The position numbers were made by a program, and so were the translations under genes. From contig JAPEVF010000263.1 in the NCBI GenBank assembly GCA_029747585.1, forward strand, positions 1 through 57,270: a DNA stretch of 57,270 nucleotides, written 5' to 3'. The notes beneath the pieces are model-generated. The model saw only the letters and a list, made by a program, of their open reading frames with translations. It searched no databases and had not been told where the DNA came from. This document shows, piece by piece, positions 16,976-29,480 of the stretch (position 1 is the stretch's first letter; every line of letters starts with the position of its first letter). This DNA is from Pleurotus djamor (taxonomy: Eukaryota; Basidiomycota; Agaricomycetes; Agaricales; Pleurotaceae).

Positions 16976-16989
16976 TTCAGGGTGCTTTT
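16976..16989. repeat. Target-site duplication, right copy (LINE 5' side)
   Basis: ttcagggtgctttt, identical to 7523-7536. It abuts the predicted ribozyme cleavage site, so the LINE 5' end is fixed to the base or within one base. Confidence 0.85.
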
Positions 16990-16999
16990 TTGCTTAGGA

Positions 17000-18020
17000 G
17001 TATTCCCACGGAAATGCACCATTCTTAATAATAACTAGAATTCTTTTTGGGATAGCAGCAATGCTAGCAGATGACCCAGCTTAATCTTCATAATGCATTA
17101 CAAATACTCCATAATGCAACGAGCTCTGGGCTACAACCCGGGTCGTAATATAATATCTCTACAGCATGAGCTGTGTTGGTGACGGCGAATAGCGCACACT
17201 CTGAGTGATCCTTGTAGCGCAATACCAAGTCCATGACCTCGCGAATGGAGCCTTCTTGATTCAGAGTGCCATCTACAATGTAGACTGGGATTGGGGATGA
17301 GAGGCCTTGTTGAGAAACCACATTACTCCACATAGTTGGGGTGGATGAACAATTCCGACGCTCCACTGTCGAGGAGGGGCATGTAAGTGGAAGCGGGATT
17401 CGGTATTGGTCGCTTGAACAGAGATGTCCATGTCCAACGAGAGAGCGGATGGCATTGCAGAGACTTGAAACCTCTTGGGTAGCCGTTTCTCCCAGCCAGG
17501 CCTTTGGGTTTTGGAGGGTGTTGGTACACCTGTGCGTTCCTGTGGGGTATCGGGATTTGCTGGTGCAGGTGCGGGATTTGTTTCTTTGGGATTTGTTTCC
17601 GTTACCGCACTTGGCTCTTCCACAGGGAGGCAGGAGAAGCGATTGAACACCGTTGACGGTGTACCAGGGATTCATCGGCGTTGGGGCAGTTCCTTCGTCT
17701 TGTCTTTGACTCGGGGGTTTGTCTTGGTGGACCGTGACAGTTTGTCCAGCAGGCGTTCAGCCTCTTCCTTGGTCATATGCTGCAAATCAAATTGACAAGG
17801 GCAATCCCTGTCTTCGTGTTCATCAGAACTACAACAAAGACATTGAACCGGGATTGGCCGCGGTTCGTGATGGTTGATTGCAGCAGGGATTGGGGGAGAG
17901 GCAGGTGCTTGTTGTTAAGGCGTGTAGGAACGAGGACAGGGGAAGCTCCTAAGGGGCTAGGAGGAAGTCGGAGGAGACGAGATGAACCAGTGATCAAGTT
18001 ATTAACTTGATCACCCACTC
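17000..18020 (-). pseudogene. Decayed Ty3 gag-protease fragment
   Basis: On the minus strand several frames together read a gag C-terminus with a CCHC knuckle (CLCCSSDEHEDRDC, about 17,850-17,810) and then MTKEEAERLLDKL. After frame changes comes an aspartic protease with LLDSGASELFIHPNYVE (about 17,370) and VYIVDGTLNQEGSIREVMDL (about 17,280), the pattern found in agaric Ty3 elements. Homology stops after LFAVTN near 17,190, and no RT follows. The stretch carries the same GGGATT/CGGCGTT words as the element at 1-7245, suggesting a related family. The LINE inserted at its left end. Confidence 0.65.
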
Positions 18021-19980
18021 TTTCAGTGGTTCCAGTAGGGATAGATAAGAAGTACGAGTCGGAGGTAGCGGAGCTAGCGGAGAGTCGTACGAGTAGAGAC
18101 TAAGTCAACTAGTGACTAGTGAGAAAGGAGAGAGGGAATGAGAATGGAACTTGACAATAAAGAAGAGGAGCGGAGATGACGGAGAGATGTCGGAGCGACC
18201 TTGTGCACGGAGCACCTAGTGAGGGGAAACTAGAACTGATATTTCGACTAGTTGTAACTCTACCTGGGGCGCCTATATATATACTGGAGGTACCTACTGT
18301 ATGTAATGGAGCAGCAGTGGTAACATGCGGAGCCAAGACTAAGCCAAGTGCAACATGTGTCTAGCCTTGAGGCAAGGAAAGGGTCCAGGGGAGGAGGCTT
18401 CATAATGGCCGGTGGACTGTAGTTCTCAATCTTCATGGAACCAACAACCGAAGCAACGACTGTGACCAGAAGTTAGAATTTCGACACCACCACTACGACA
18501 TCCGGCCTCGTCTGAACCCGACCCCGAACTCGAATACTATGATCCCCCAACCGAACAGGAATATCAAGCCGAAAAATGGACCCCATAGCTGCCGACCACT
18601 CTCCCTAGCTCACAATCACTTTCCCTAGCTTATTCCCACTCTCTACACAACTACTCAACACTGTATCTCACATATTCCAAACCAAAATTCGATATACTTG
18701 AATGGCTTCAAATAGTAGAACTCATATTAGCTGACGAAAACTGATTGGTAACTATTTGCTCGGTAGGTAATTCGCTCATTCGATAGGCAACGGACAGTTT
18801 TGAGCGGCGCGGCTCCACAAACTGACCAAAACTCGCCGTTACCCACCACGGCTTTTTGGTTTTTGACTGGGCCGGTGAAGGTTCGTTGAGCGGAGAGCGA
18901 CCGAGAGAGGTGAAAAGAGGAGACGAGAGCAGAAAACAGGGAAGATGAGACGATCATTTTGGGTACGAAAGTTACAGGATCTTATAGAAAATACAGGGGA
19001 GCTGAGTTGGAGTGGACGAGACATGTGAATGCTGAGTACGATAAGACAACGGTGGAATGTTGAATCGAGAGGTCGCGACACCGTCATTGGCAGGGTCAAA
19101 CAAATGTCAAGAGCGGGTATGTCAGACGTCGCGGTCCCGTGATCTAGCAGAGTAGCAGAGAATGCTCAGTTGAGTTATGTTATCTCAGGAGGGAAAGGAA
19201 GTAGAGACGGTCGCGCCTTCGGTACACAGTGCCTCTCGTAGATGCATCGGGAGCGGTGTACCTGACTCCACTTGTCCTTTTGCATCCGCCCTAGATAACA
19301 GAATCGTGTACAAATCAATAATTCATTCAGCGCTTGCACGTACTTTTTTATTGAATCTGTCCTCAAAGACGTCCAGAACGCAAGAACTCTANGGGGGGGT
19401 AATACACGGGCCCAAATGGGAAAGGGAAATAGACAATGAAGGGCTACTATGCAGTAGCAGACCTCAGGGAGTCAATAAAAAGGGGGGAGTTGGATAGGAG
19501 CAAGGTCACATGAGAGTTAACATGCGCAGACGGCGAGCGCCTATCTGAGAGGAAGAATCCTCTGAAGTAGGCGCTCGGGCGACAGGACTTACGTGAATTG
19601 TGGGTAGGGGCGACAGTGACGCCGTGTTAAGCTCAGCTTGTCTGCACTGACCCGGGACGGTAGAAACCAAGGAGAAGCCTGCCAGAACGTAAGCCAGGGT
19701 CTCATATATCCGGTGCGACACTAACTACTAAGTACACTAAGTAGCTAATCGTACGAACGTCGAATGTAGATTAAGATAGCTAATGTGATTTCGGGCTGAG
19801 CTCGACACAGCCTAACCACGACATTCCAAAATAGCAGTCAGACGATCGCTCTTTGTTTGTTATGTGGACCGAAGTTGACTTTGGCTCCCACGCACTTTCC
19901 TTGTCTCCTCCAGTCACAACGTGCCTTCGACCCGCTGCTGCGATCAGCGATAGTCTAAGCGAGCTACAACGGTCCTCGTC
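18021..19980. other. No convincing gene; possible retroelement flank
   Basis: A TATA-like stretch (tatatatat near 18,280) and purine-rich leader-like sequence lie at 18,030-18,430 and may be remains of the Ty3 leader or LTR. On the plus strand at about 18,490-18,587 a short open stretch ends in an acidic peptide (EYYDPPTEQEYQAEKWTP, then stop) that looks like a genuine C-terminus but could not be tied to a family. I see nothing else supportable here. Confidence 0.3.
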
Positions 19981-19989
19981 CATTACCCC

Positions 19990-20700
19990 GCTCGTATCCA
20001 GTCGTTTCCCGAGTCGCAAACAAGGGAGAACTCGATCTCAAGCATTAGCGGCGCGCGCGACAGCAGTGCTACGTCTATGTAAAGCCTATCACCCTAGAAA
20101 AGACGGGAGACGAATGGGGCAGCGGTTGCTAAGATATCCGCCTTCGTTTGTCGTTGGCTTTGGAGAAAATAGGAGCGGTGCGTTTTCATTGGCTTGTGGC
20201 TCCCTAGGAAACGAAGAAAGTGAGTTTCTATACCCTCTAGACACACGTAGCTGCGATGCCAGCGTCATTAGACCCCATCAGATAGGTATACCCTCTCCTC
20301 CCCATACCCCCGGAACCATCATTTCCGCAAATGACGATTAATCGCTCAAATACACGCGCTAGAGGACAGTAACACATCATACGCTTAGATGATTCAAGAA
20401 GCTGGAGACAAACCGTTCAGTCGTTGCTGAGATATTTGAGGTTGTTGCGCAGAAATTTGGAAACTGTGACCCCCTCTGACTGAAACGGATAGGAATCACC
20501 GTTGGACACGCTCTCTCTCCGCGCGTTAGGTAGCACCCTTGGAGGAACCACAACTACCGAAAACGTTGTCGCAAGCGCCAAAAGTAGATACCTGATCAGG
20601 TACGTGTAGAGGATTCCGGGAGGTGGGGACCAACCCTTAAGCCGTTGATGATATTTTGCGGGTGTCGGTAGGGCCGGCAACAATCAGGAACGGCGAGTGC
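19990..20700 (+). repeat. Family B exon-like repeat, three degenerate units
   Basis: Three units of roughly 200-330 bp, each ending in a block related to GTCGTTGACGAGATATTCAAGG (seen as cggttgctaagatatccg near 20,123, cagtcgttgctgagatattt near 20,420, taagccgttgatgatatttt near 20,638). Each is preceded by a cggaaccacaac-type block and a tacgcgcta/gacagt block. Translated in register the end block resembles AVDEIFKVVGG and is usually followed by a GTGAGT-like donor. Related units lie at 21.2, 22.6, 29.5-30.2 and 35.2-36.6 kb. Confidence 0.5.
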
Positions 20701-20984
20701 TACTTACATCGCTACCTATAGGCTACCTCTATAGCATATATCAGACTTACTATGACCGTTAACGTGAGACACTCATACCCGCGCGGAGACTGGTGTTGGG
20801 ATTCTGTGGTCTACGGGCAATCGGTCCCGAAAGAGAGACCTAGTCCTCAGGTATTTCTCTTCCTCTCGTCTACTGCTTTAGTCCCTAGTACTTATGAGCC
20901 TTACATGTGTTATCACGCACTTGCTTCGTGATCGACTTGTATACACTACTTATGTCTGTGTCTCGTCACGGTCACCTCAGTGAT

Positions 20985-21003
20985 TGCAANCCCCCCCCCC
21001 CCC
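20985..21003. other. Poly-C run with an N
   Basis: A run of about 14 C preceded by an N; length is uncertain. It lies in otherwise featureless sequence between family B units. Confidence 0.5.
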
Positions 21004-21169
21004 GCGGCAATACTCCGAGGTGAGCATCGTACTTCCATACCCTACGACATCGTACTTACTCTACTCTAGTTCGTATTCCTGCAGGTACTTCGCGTAGTGA
21101 TCGCTAAACCCCGCTATCATCCCGCACGTACCCCGAAACCTCAAATTGCCAAGAACGTGTGATCCTCAA

Positions 21170-21240
21170 GTCCCTGGATGAACCGCGTAGTCGTTCTCGA
21201 GTTGTCCAAGGTGAAAGGATGCGCCAGGCTGGGTGGGAAA
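21170..21240 (+). repeat. Family B repeat unit, single
   Basis: gatgaaccgcgtagtcgttc, then tcgagttgtccaaggtg, matches the family B end block in spacing and sequence. It is isolated from the other units by unrelated DNA. Confidence 0.4.
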
Positions 21241-21587
21241 TCGAAAGCGGTCAGTCTGAACCAGTTCTGTTGCTTCCATAGACACCTGCCGCCGACGTAT
21301 CAAGGCCGTCTGTGCCATTTCAAACAACTCCCAACCTCCACTTCTAAAGCGAATTGCGGTGCTCCGCAAGCTAAAGTGGTTTTAGCAGGTTGTCAACATA
21401 ATTGTTACCCGGTTGTAGAAGGAACGGACGCTGAATGGACGTTGAGTAGTTTATCAAGCTTCAAGCTTCAAGTACGAAGGAGTGGGTTGAAATTTGCAAA
21501 CGGTTGGTATTCGTCATTTGTCACTCTGAGGCGGAAAAAGGGCGGAATCTCATCAGTTTTGGGGCCTATTCGGAGAATTGATTTGGT

Positions 21588-21745
21588 CGTAAGTCGCCAG
21601 TCACGAGGCACTTGTGACTTGCGACTTTCGACTCGACTTACGACTTTTGCGAAAATTTTCGTACCAAGTACTTTTTGGTTGCAACTGCGACTTGCCCGTG
21701 TTGCGACTTTGCGACCTTGGGGCATTTGAGAAAATTAGACCTTAC
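21588..21745. repeat. Hairpin minisatellite element, copy 1
   Basis: A short inverted arrangement around agtcacgaggcac: TCGTAAGTCGCC on the left and gtgacttgcgactttcgact on the right. It is followed by ttgcgactttgcgacc and a conserved flank (gcatttgagaaaattagac). Copy 2 (22,893-23,215) has the same core and flank, so this is a dispersed element rather than random low complexity. Confidence 0.6.
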
Positions 21746-22569
21746 GCCTCCTCCTCTACTCACAAGACCTCAGTATACTCTATTGCAAGGGAGGAATTCA
21801 CTGAGGGTGATGAGTACGTGCCAGCATCTACTATAAAGGATGTCCATCGCGATGAGAAGTGAGCGATAACACATGAGATTCGTAGGTGAATACTTATCAT
21901 ACGCATTAGGTACCAAAGGACAAGTCATGAGGAAGAGAAATACCTAACGACAAGAGCTAGGCGTCTCATCGCGACGTAGGTCTTCGGGACCGGGTACCAA
22001 TTGCCCATAGACCACAGAATCCAACAGTGATCGTATCCTTGGTTGCTGTCCTCCGAGACCACCGCCGAGTCCAATATATACGGAAATTCGTCATTTTATT
22101 GGGAGTCGGGTTGGAGTCGGAACCAAGCGCTGTCTTCATGTTCCTTCGAAACGGCACCACGCACGCGTTCTACGCCTTGTACAAACACAAATCAACTCCC
22201 TTTTATTGCTCTCCTGCCCCCCGGGCCTCCCCCACTTTCAAATTGCCTCCGCAAGACTCTTGCCTACTGCCTCAAGAGTCAAAACAAGCGATGACCGTAT
22301 GATGGACGCCATTCTGTCACATGTTAGGTGCGCGATTCATCGCTACTCATTCCTAATGTTATTCTTACAGGATTGGCGCAAGATTTCGGTCCAAATTTCC
22401 CTCAGAAAACCGGACATAATTAGCATATCCGAGCGGCAGGACGAACGACTCCTTTTGTGNTTTTTTTTTTCCTCAAGCAGAAGGTATATAACCGACTAGC
22501 CTGACCTTGTAGACGTGCGCACCCGCAATCTCAGCATTGCTGGACCCGTTTTCCACCATCGTCGCAGAT

Positions 22570-22690
22570 ACCCTACCTCCGCCCGCCTCTCGGAACACCA
22601 ACCTCCGAAACCGTCGCCCAGAGCTTCAACGATACGCGCTATAGGACGCTCATAAACGGGTAACAGGACTGAAGAATGCTAAGATGAACC
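22570..22690 (+). repeat. Family B repeat unit, single
   Basis: ggaacaccaacctccgaaac, then gtcgccc and gatacgcgctataggacg, matches the family B unit at 35,505-35,575 in order and spacing, same orientation. Confidence 0.45.
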
Positions 22691-22892
22691 GCGCAAGTCG
22701 AGATTCGACATGTGTAGCCGACGTTTTGAGGTCATAGAAGCCGTTTCGAGGAGAACGTCTGATCGACTGGGAGAGAGGACCGCGGTCCCGGAACGCAATC
22801 CAACGCCAAATGAGTGGCTCGTGACTATAATCCTGAATTGAACCCAAATTGAACCTTCATATTCAGATATTCCAGCTTTGCACCTAGCATTC

Positions 22893-23215
22893 AAGTCGCA
22901 ATTCAAAGTCGCAAGTCGAAGTTGCAAGTCGAAGTCGCAGGTCAAAGTCGCAGGTCAAAGTCGCAAGTCACGAGGCACCCATCTTTTGTGACTTTGCGAC
23001 TTTCAATTTTGCGACTTTGTGACTTGCGACTTTGCGACTTGCGACTTTTCCCATGNNTTGCGACTTTGTGACTTGCGACTTTTCCCATGTTGCGACTTTG
23101 TGACTTGCGACTTTGTGACTTGCGACTTGCGACTTTTCCCATGTTGCGACTTTGTGACTTTTCCCATGTTGCGTTTGCGTGATAGGGGCCTTTGAGAAAA
23201 TCAGACTCAATTCCG
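22893..23215. repeat. Hairpin minisatellite element, copy 2 (expanded)
   Basis: The left side is a run of aagtcgcaagtcgaa-type words, the centre is agtcacgaggcac, and the right side is the reverse-complement run. The right run has about four repeats of ttgcgactttgtgacttgcg followed by acttttcccatg. The arms are complementary and could form a long hairpin. The right border (gcctttgagaaaatcagac) matches the flank of copy 1. Two Ns lie inside the repeat, as expected for an assembly-difficult array. Confidence 0.7.
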
Positions 23216-23519
23216 CGTTAGGCAACTCCCAGTTGACTCCCAGCTCCCTTCTTCCTCCCTCCAAGTCAACCTGGACGACCTCCTTCGACGACGCTCGAAA
23301 TATCCACTGACATGCGCTTGTGAAGCTCTCGAACCCAACTAGTACTCGAGTACTCAGATTCATACCTCGCACTCGTATCTTTGCCGACTCACTTTGACCG
23401 TCCAACTTTCCCACACTTTCCATCCGTCGCCCGTTTTCAACATTTCAACGTTCAACACCGACGACCAGCACCTACCCCCCTTCAGGCCACCGCACGCCAG
23501 AGTCTACGATGAATCCCTT

Positions 23520-26500
23520 GCCTGAATGCACCCAACTCCACCGACTCTTCCTCTTCCTCCACCCAAATTAACGACCCTTCGGATTCCCTACAACACTAAG
23601 ACATTCCTCCAACCAGCCTACGCCCTCGTAAAGGGATATCAACGACTTACCAACGACTCACCGACCATATGCAAACCTCCAAGACCCCTTCCGTCGCCAT
23701 CCTCGACAAAGAAAATCGAAAATTGGAACCAACAAAAGTTGAAAAATTTCCAAAACTTGCCCCAAGACGATTCCTCGACGATACCACCAATATTCCATGA
23801 AATCTTTCGTAAGCTCGTCCAGGGTGACCCCAGACCGGCGTAGGACCATGGTAGACTGTGGTAGGGCTGCTGTACGTCGGCCTGCAGAAGAGAAATGGTT
23901 AAATTTTGTCAAAGGGGAACGGGAGCTGAAGCACTCAACGCGCACTCTATTCATCATCGGTGGGTACTCAACATGGCTCGCAGACTTCAATATATGACTC
24001 ACCCTACATAGAACCTTACAGGTATGCTACTCAACCCTCTCGCAACTTCTTCCTCCTTCCCCACCAACCCGCGCCGTCTCTCCCTCCCTCATCCTTCACA
24101 CATCCCCCGATCAACCAATACCTTCGTAAACGAGTACAGGCGACTCACCCAACCATATGCGAACCTCGGGCATCCCTTCTGTCTCCGTCGTTCACCAAGA
24201 AATTCGAAAATTCGAAGAAGAAAAAAGAAGAAATCTAAATCTTCCCAAAGATCATATCTTCGACGATGGCGTCAAAGCCCCATGAAAACCTTTGCCAACT
24301 GGGTCAAGCATGCCCTGGTCACGTAGGACCGTGGAGGTATTGTCCCTGGGCGGCGGCGTTTCGATGCGGACAAGATATGGTCCAATCTCGGTAGAGGGGG
24401 GGAGGGCTGGGGATGGTCATAATCAGTCTGAGACTCTCCGTGGGCGGGAGGTAGCCAATACATTGCCGATAAGTACTTACCCGTGCCTTACATGTCCTCA
24501 AATAAACCTGTTTCAATCATTCCNTTTTTGCAGTGCTTGAGTGNTTTTTTTGGAGTGGTCGCCTCCGGGGTTGGGTGTCCAACAAAGTTACTAACCCTTT
24601 GATTCAAGCTCTCGTAAAGCAAGGGAAAAGGTGGCCATACGACGTACCTACATGCGCGCAAAACGCGTCGGTCGAACGGTCCAGCTGCGAGCAAGGGACC
24701 AAGTCATCTACGCGGAAGGAAGAAAAGGAAGAGAAATCAAGAATCAGTAAGTAACACGTCAAGTAACAACACTCAAACAACTCACATACACTTTGTGTAG
24801 GACCTAGCATCGTCTTCCGAGCGTTCCTCCGGCGCTTCCAGTAATTTTCAGGGAATGAACCACGGGACGCCCTCCGTGGTCGAAATTTCAAAAACACAAT
24901 CCACCCTCTTGCAAGCCAGAGGAAAAGGTGCGCAGACAACATGATAATTCGGGGGTATACCTAGATTCGCCCAGCGTTTCTGTGTTGGTGAGTTATTCAT
25001 GGATTTGTCGTCGGTTGGGAGGAGATGCAACTGTCACGTCTGAAACACCCCAGCCATGGCCCATAAAACATCATTAATACGTGCATGGATGACGTACCAA
25101 CAAGAATCGGACTGACACATTGAGGTTTGGGTGCGTAAATCACGATTCTGAGGCGGAAGGTGACCGCAGTGGAAATTTTGAATTCTCGACGTGGCCTTTT
25201 GTAAACTCCGGCGTAGGTGACGAGATGATGTAGGAGCCCGGGGATGTGGTTGGATACGGCCAGCGGTTTGGTGTTCTTTGGGGATTTGGGGATGTGTGAA
25301 TTTGTGGGAGGTCGGGCGAAGGATCAAGCTTAACTTGTTGATTTGGTATGTTAGAACATTTTTCACTGTGTCAAATGATGTGTGGATGGCTTACACTTGA
25401 TCTTACACCCCATAGGACGCCGTTCCATCAAGACTTTGTGGAGGAATCAAGATTCTATGTGGGAAGATGGGAAAGCGAAAAAGACGACAATCAGTAGGTC
25501 TATCATCATACGGGTGGCTTAAATCAGCTCATATGAACCCTAGATGACACCTCAGAACGTCTGGCAGCGCCACCCCTTGCCGTTTCCAGCAATTTGGACT
25601 TGAGCCACGAGGACACAAGCCACGGCTCAAACGGCCAAACGTCTACCTACGCTCTTCAAATTTACTCAAAGCTGCGCCAACCGCGTAAACCAAGGCTTAT
25701 AACGATTGAACTGGATCTAGATAAGAATGAGGATTGTGAGCGAAATAATGACTTGATCGGCGGGAATTACTCACAATATCCTTCATGTACATTGTAGATC
25801 CTTCCTCCACCGCCAGATATACCGCTTCCGGCCATTTCAAGGTTTCGGTGCAACTACGAAGAGGCGACTCATGGTCGAAGAGTAGCGGAAGGTGTCTCTA
25901 CCGCTGCTCGCTTAGTTAGGCGATTAGACTCATGGTCGAAATTTCGAAAATCAATCTAGCCTCTCNAAAAACGTCGTCCAAGAGGGTCATGGTGTGTACC
26001 AACTTCGCCGTTCAGTTTTTGGGCGCTGTGATCCAGGGTATGTCGTATATTGATGGCTTTCTGATATGACGGCTTCGCGGGTTGCTCGCTGACAGAATTT
26101 TAGAAACTGATGTCAACGTTTCGTCAACTCGGGACAAAGTAACGATAGGACATACCATCAAGTGTCCAGAAGCCGCATAGTCACCGGGGGAGTATGGGAT
26201 GAGATATCCCAGAATTTTGTCTAGATGGCATTGGCCGGGCTTGGAGGAAATATCAAAGATGTGTGTAGATCGTTCTGGAAACATGATGGCATGACCTACT
26301 GATGATCTGATATGACTTGCAGTTCGGCTACGCGGCGATGATTACGTGCACTTGGGGTTGGAAAGTGTTTTTTTTTTTGGCATANGGGGAGGAACGGAGC
26401 TGCAGCTGTGGAATCGAAGACCCGCCCTTCAAAAACTCGGTCCTGGACGATGATCATTGCGGTCAGCCTTTCGTAAACGCGGGTGAAGATGATACAATCA

Positions 26501-26700
26501 CGTACTTCTTAGGGAAGCCCGACCGCATCTATCTGCGTGCCCTTCTCACTGATCACAGAGAAATCGAGTATTTCCCTCCGGGGACGAAAAACGCGATTAC
26601 TAACCAGGATCTCGTTCTCAGCTTTCGCAAACGGTATCAAAGCTCAATCAGGGACGTACCATGCTGTGGATATAGGTGGCATTAGGCAGTGTATCTTCTT
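23520..26700 (-). repeat. Family A repeat cluster, left arm of an inverted duplication
   Basis: Several degenerate 200-350-bp units read leftwards. Each combines a GAAACGCTGG-like block, a GTTTACGAAAGG-like block, TTCGAAATTTCGACC and GGAAATGCCGGAAAACG, often followed by an intron-like GTGAGT..AG segment. Translated pieces match the right arm: MHLLPTDDKSMNNSPT (25,030 leftwards) against MHLPPTDEKFSNSSPT (33,478), and LNQRVSNFVGHPTPEAT (about 24,600) against LNQSISNFTGYPTPEAT (about 33,900). No uninterrupted gene remains. The function is unknown. Confidence 0.6.
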
Positions 26701-29480
26701 CAATCAGTAATTCAAGACTTAGTGGTTTTCGAGTAAACCTTTTTTTGTCACGGAGCACCTGGAAAACTGATATCGCTGTCAGCTTTTTGTAAACCTCAGG
26801 AACGATGGACGTATGCCTTACTTTTTGGGTCTAGACCGCTACTAGTCGCTCCGCATCATTGTCGCTGGTGATGAAGACCTGTTCGACGCTGTAGGTCACA
26901 GCGACCACGTTCTGCTTCTGCTTTGCGCTCAAGCCCCCACCGTACCAGGTATGTAATCGGTTAACTTTTCTCCTCCCTCACACTTACGCAATTTCCTACC
27001 CCACTCATCCCCATTTGCTCCTTTCGTCGTTACCAAATAGCCATGCTTACCACGATCATTTATTTCCTCCCCGCACCTTAGATTCTTGGTCTCACTCCGC
27101 GGGACCTCTTTGCCACCTTGAGGGTGAGTCGTAGAGGGTTTGTGCCTCAATTTGAACGACCTCCCCCAAACAACCCCAAAGTCGAAAGTTCGAAAACTAC
27201 CTTCTTTCCCTTTTCGCGCAGACACACCAGAGCCTGCGCCATCTCCATCTTCAATAGTAGCTCGGTGGGAGACTGTTCGCAAGCATGTACTTACGCCGAC
27301 GAGACGCAACCTCAGTCTCCTCAACCTAGTCGCATTTCGACCGTGAACCCGGGCCGTTTGGCACAGGTGTCTCGGCGTTGCACCATGATCAACACCTGAG
27401 CGTTCAGTGACGAAAATGGCTGTTTACCCCGAGAAACACAAAAGCCTTGGATTTTTTATCCGGCACGAGATACTCATCAAGTCCACGCATAGCCCCAGTG
27501 CGGTACGTCCCTGGATAGTCTCGTATATGGTTTATGAGAGCTGACACGATGATCTTGACCGGGAATCTTGTTTCTCATCCCTGACACCAAAATCTCGATT
27601 TTTCCTTAGGAGGGAATGCGACCCGCTGCGAATGGGTGTACCTCAAAAATACGAGGTAATATCACCTATATCCGAGGTTATGAAAGGTTGGCTGCAACAC
27701 TCACCGTGCTAGATCGAAATCGCTTCCGCGCCGATCCGAAAACTTTGAATAACCAAGGTAATTCGATGTTTCGCTGGTAGGCCTTGATTTGCCCATGTTA
27801 CGGCACTACTGGTGCGTCTGTGACCGGGGTTTTGAACCGTCGGTCTTCAATTCCAAAGCCTCATGTAGCACCCTCTTCGTCGTGCGGAACCGCTTCCCAA
27901 GCTCGAGCGCACGTATTTCTTGCCGAAGAATCATTCTATTAGTCATACCAGATCACCAGTCAGTCAATTCAACATGTGTCCCAAACCTTTAACTCACATC
28001 TCGCTAGATTGTCATTTCAACACCACCCGGGGTAGGATCTTTGTTTCTGCCACGCGCGCTTGAAGGAATGGTCCAGACCGCCAGGAGAGTCAGTGTTAAG
28101 CCATTTCAATCCGTTTATCATCGTCTAAATTCAGATTAATCGTCTGCTTTCTCAGATTTTACTCAGGAGCACCTAGCCCCAACACCGATGAAACGACGAC
28201 CTTTCACGCATCTGGGCCCTACGATCGCTTCCGTGGCTGGCTCGTGTGATGTGAGAGACCTCTGGACCAAGTTTAAGGAAGGCTACGGTTCGTCCTTGAC
28301 ACGCGAGCCACCAACCACCTCCACGCCGGCTTGAGAATTCGGCGTAGCTGCCACTACAAACGAGGTTCATAATGGTTACTCAGTCATATGTGAGTGTTTC
28401 TTTCAAGGTTCAATGAATATTCACCAACCAATCACCGCATATTAGCATCTCTCCCTCCAGGACAGACTGCTCGCTTCCTCCGCAAACCCTTGCCCAGACG
28501 ATTCGTTTCACATTGTCCCTGCATGTTACGTCATTCGATTACGTTCTGGTATACTTCCTGAGTGACTGACATCAAAGATACAGATACGGCGGAGGACTTA
28601 CCTCCCATACCGTCCAAAAAAACCGAATACACGACGAACGCTGGACTGCTAGCTGAGAGCAGGTATACGCCCGAGCTGGTATGGTATTGACAGACCCAGG
28701 ACCGAGTATACAAGCGGATACATCACGATTTGACGAATTCGACCGAAGAATCGTCTTTACGGACCGAAATCTTGAAAGTTCAGAATCCAGGGACGGCGGG
28801 GTGACGAGGGAGTACCTCTGATTACGATATGTACGTGATTTCGCATACCTGGAACGGATGAATTACTCACTTGTGTCCGTATTTCGTGTTCAGCTCCCAA
28901 GCAAGATCCACGAAAATGTGATTGACCAAAAAGAGAACGAAACGCTCGCCATCCGAAACTATACCCACACGTTTCTGAGCCATGGGCTTGTCCACGGCCG
29001 AGTTTACGAGAGGATTGGCCGGGGGTATGACTTTTTCGTGCAGGGTCATCCCGTTCACCCAAAATGTTGATTTTTCGATTTTCTGCCTTGAATCTTGGCG
29101 GATCGGCTGGATTCTTGCTTTTCCCTTCGAGGTACGTTGCCTACGAGTCATTTAATATCAGTAACACAGCACTGAAATTGATGTAGACGACAGTACCTTT
29201 GAATCTCCCCCTCAACACTCACAAATCTCGCAGTTACGGATGAACGCCGAAACGCTGCCCCATAAAAATGATATCTCCATGGTACTACACCATGCGGGTG
29301 GCTATGGCAAAGTTTACAGCAGGGTAGGTTTTGTTTCGAGACTTTCAACCTCGGAACGTCCTCCTTGGTCGAAATTCCGAAAACAGGTAGGAATGCCGGA
29401 TGAATGGCGGGGGTAGGTTCGTAGCACATATACGAAACGTATGTGAGCTGATTCGTTGCTATTATCATTCAACGAACTCT
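26700..29480. other. Spacer of the inverted duplication, left half
   Basis: No recognisable gene. Isolated family A-like words occur (for example cgagtttacgagaggatt near 29,010). Open frames up to about 130 codons near 27,000-27,330 show no domain. The centre of symmetry of the family A arms falls near 29,250. Confidence 0.35.

Noticed and set aside
22893..23172. CRISPR-like regular repeats
   Set aside because: The repeats are contiguous, vary in length and have no unique spacers; the context is eukaryotic and the arms are inverted.
26929..27324. 131-codon minus-strand open frame as a gene
   Set aside because: Composition is Arg/Gly-rich without motifs, competing frames on the other strand are equally long, and no splice-consistent extension was found.
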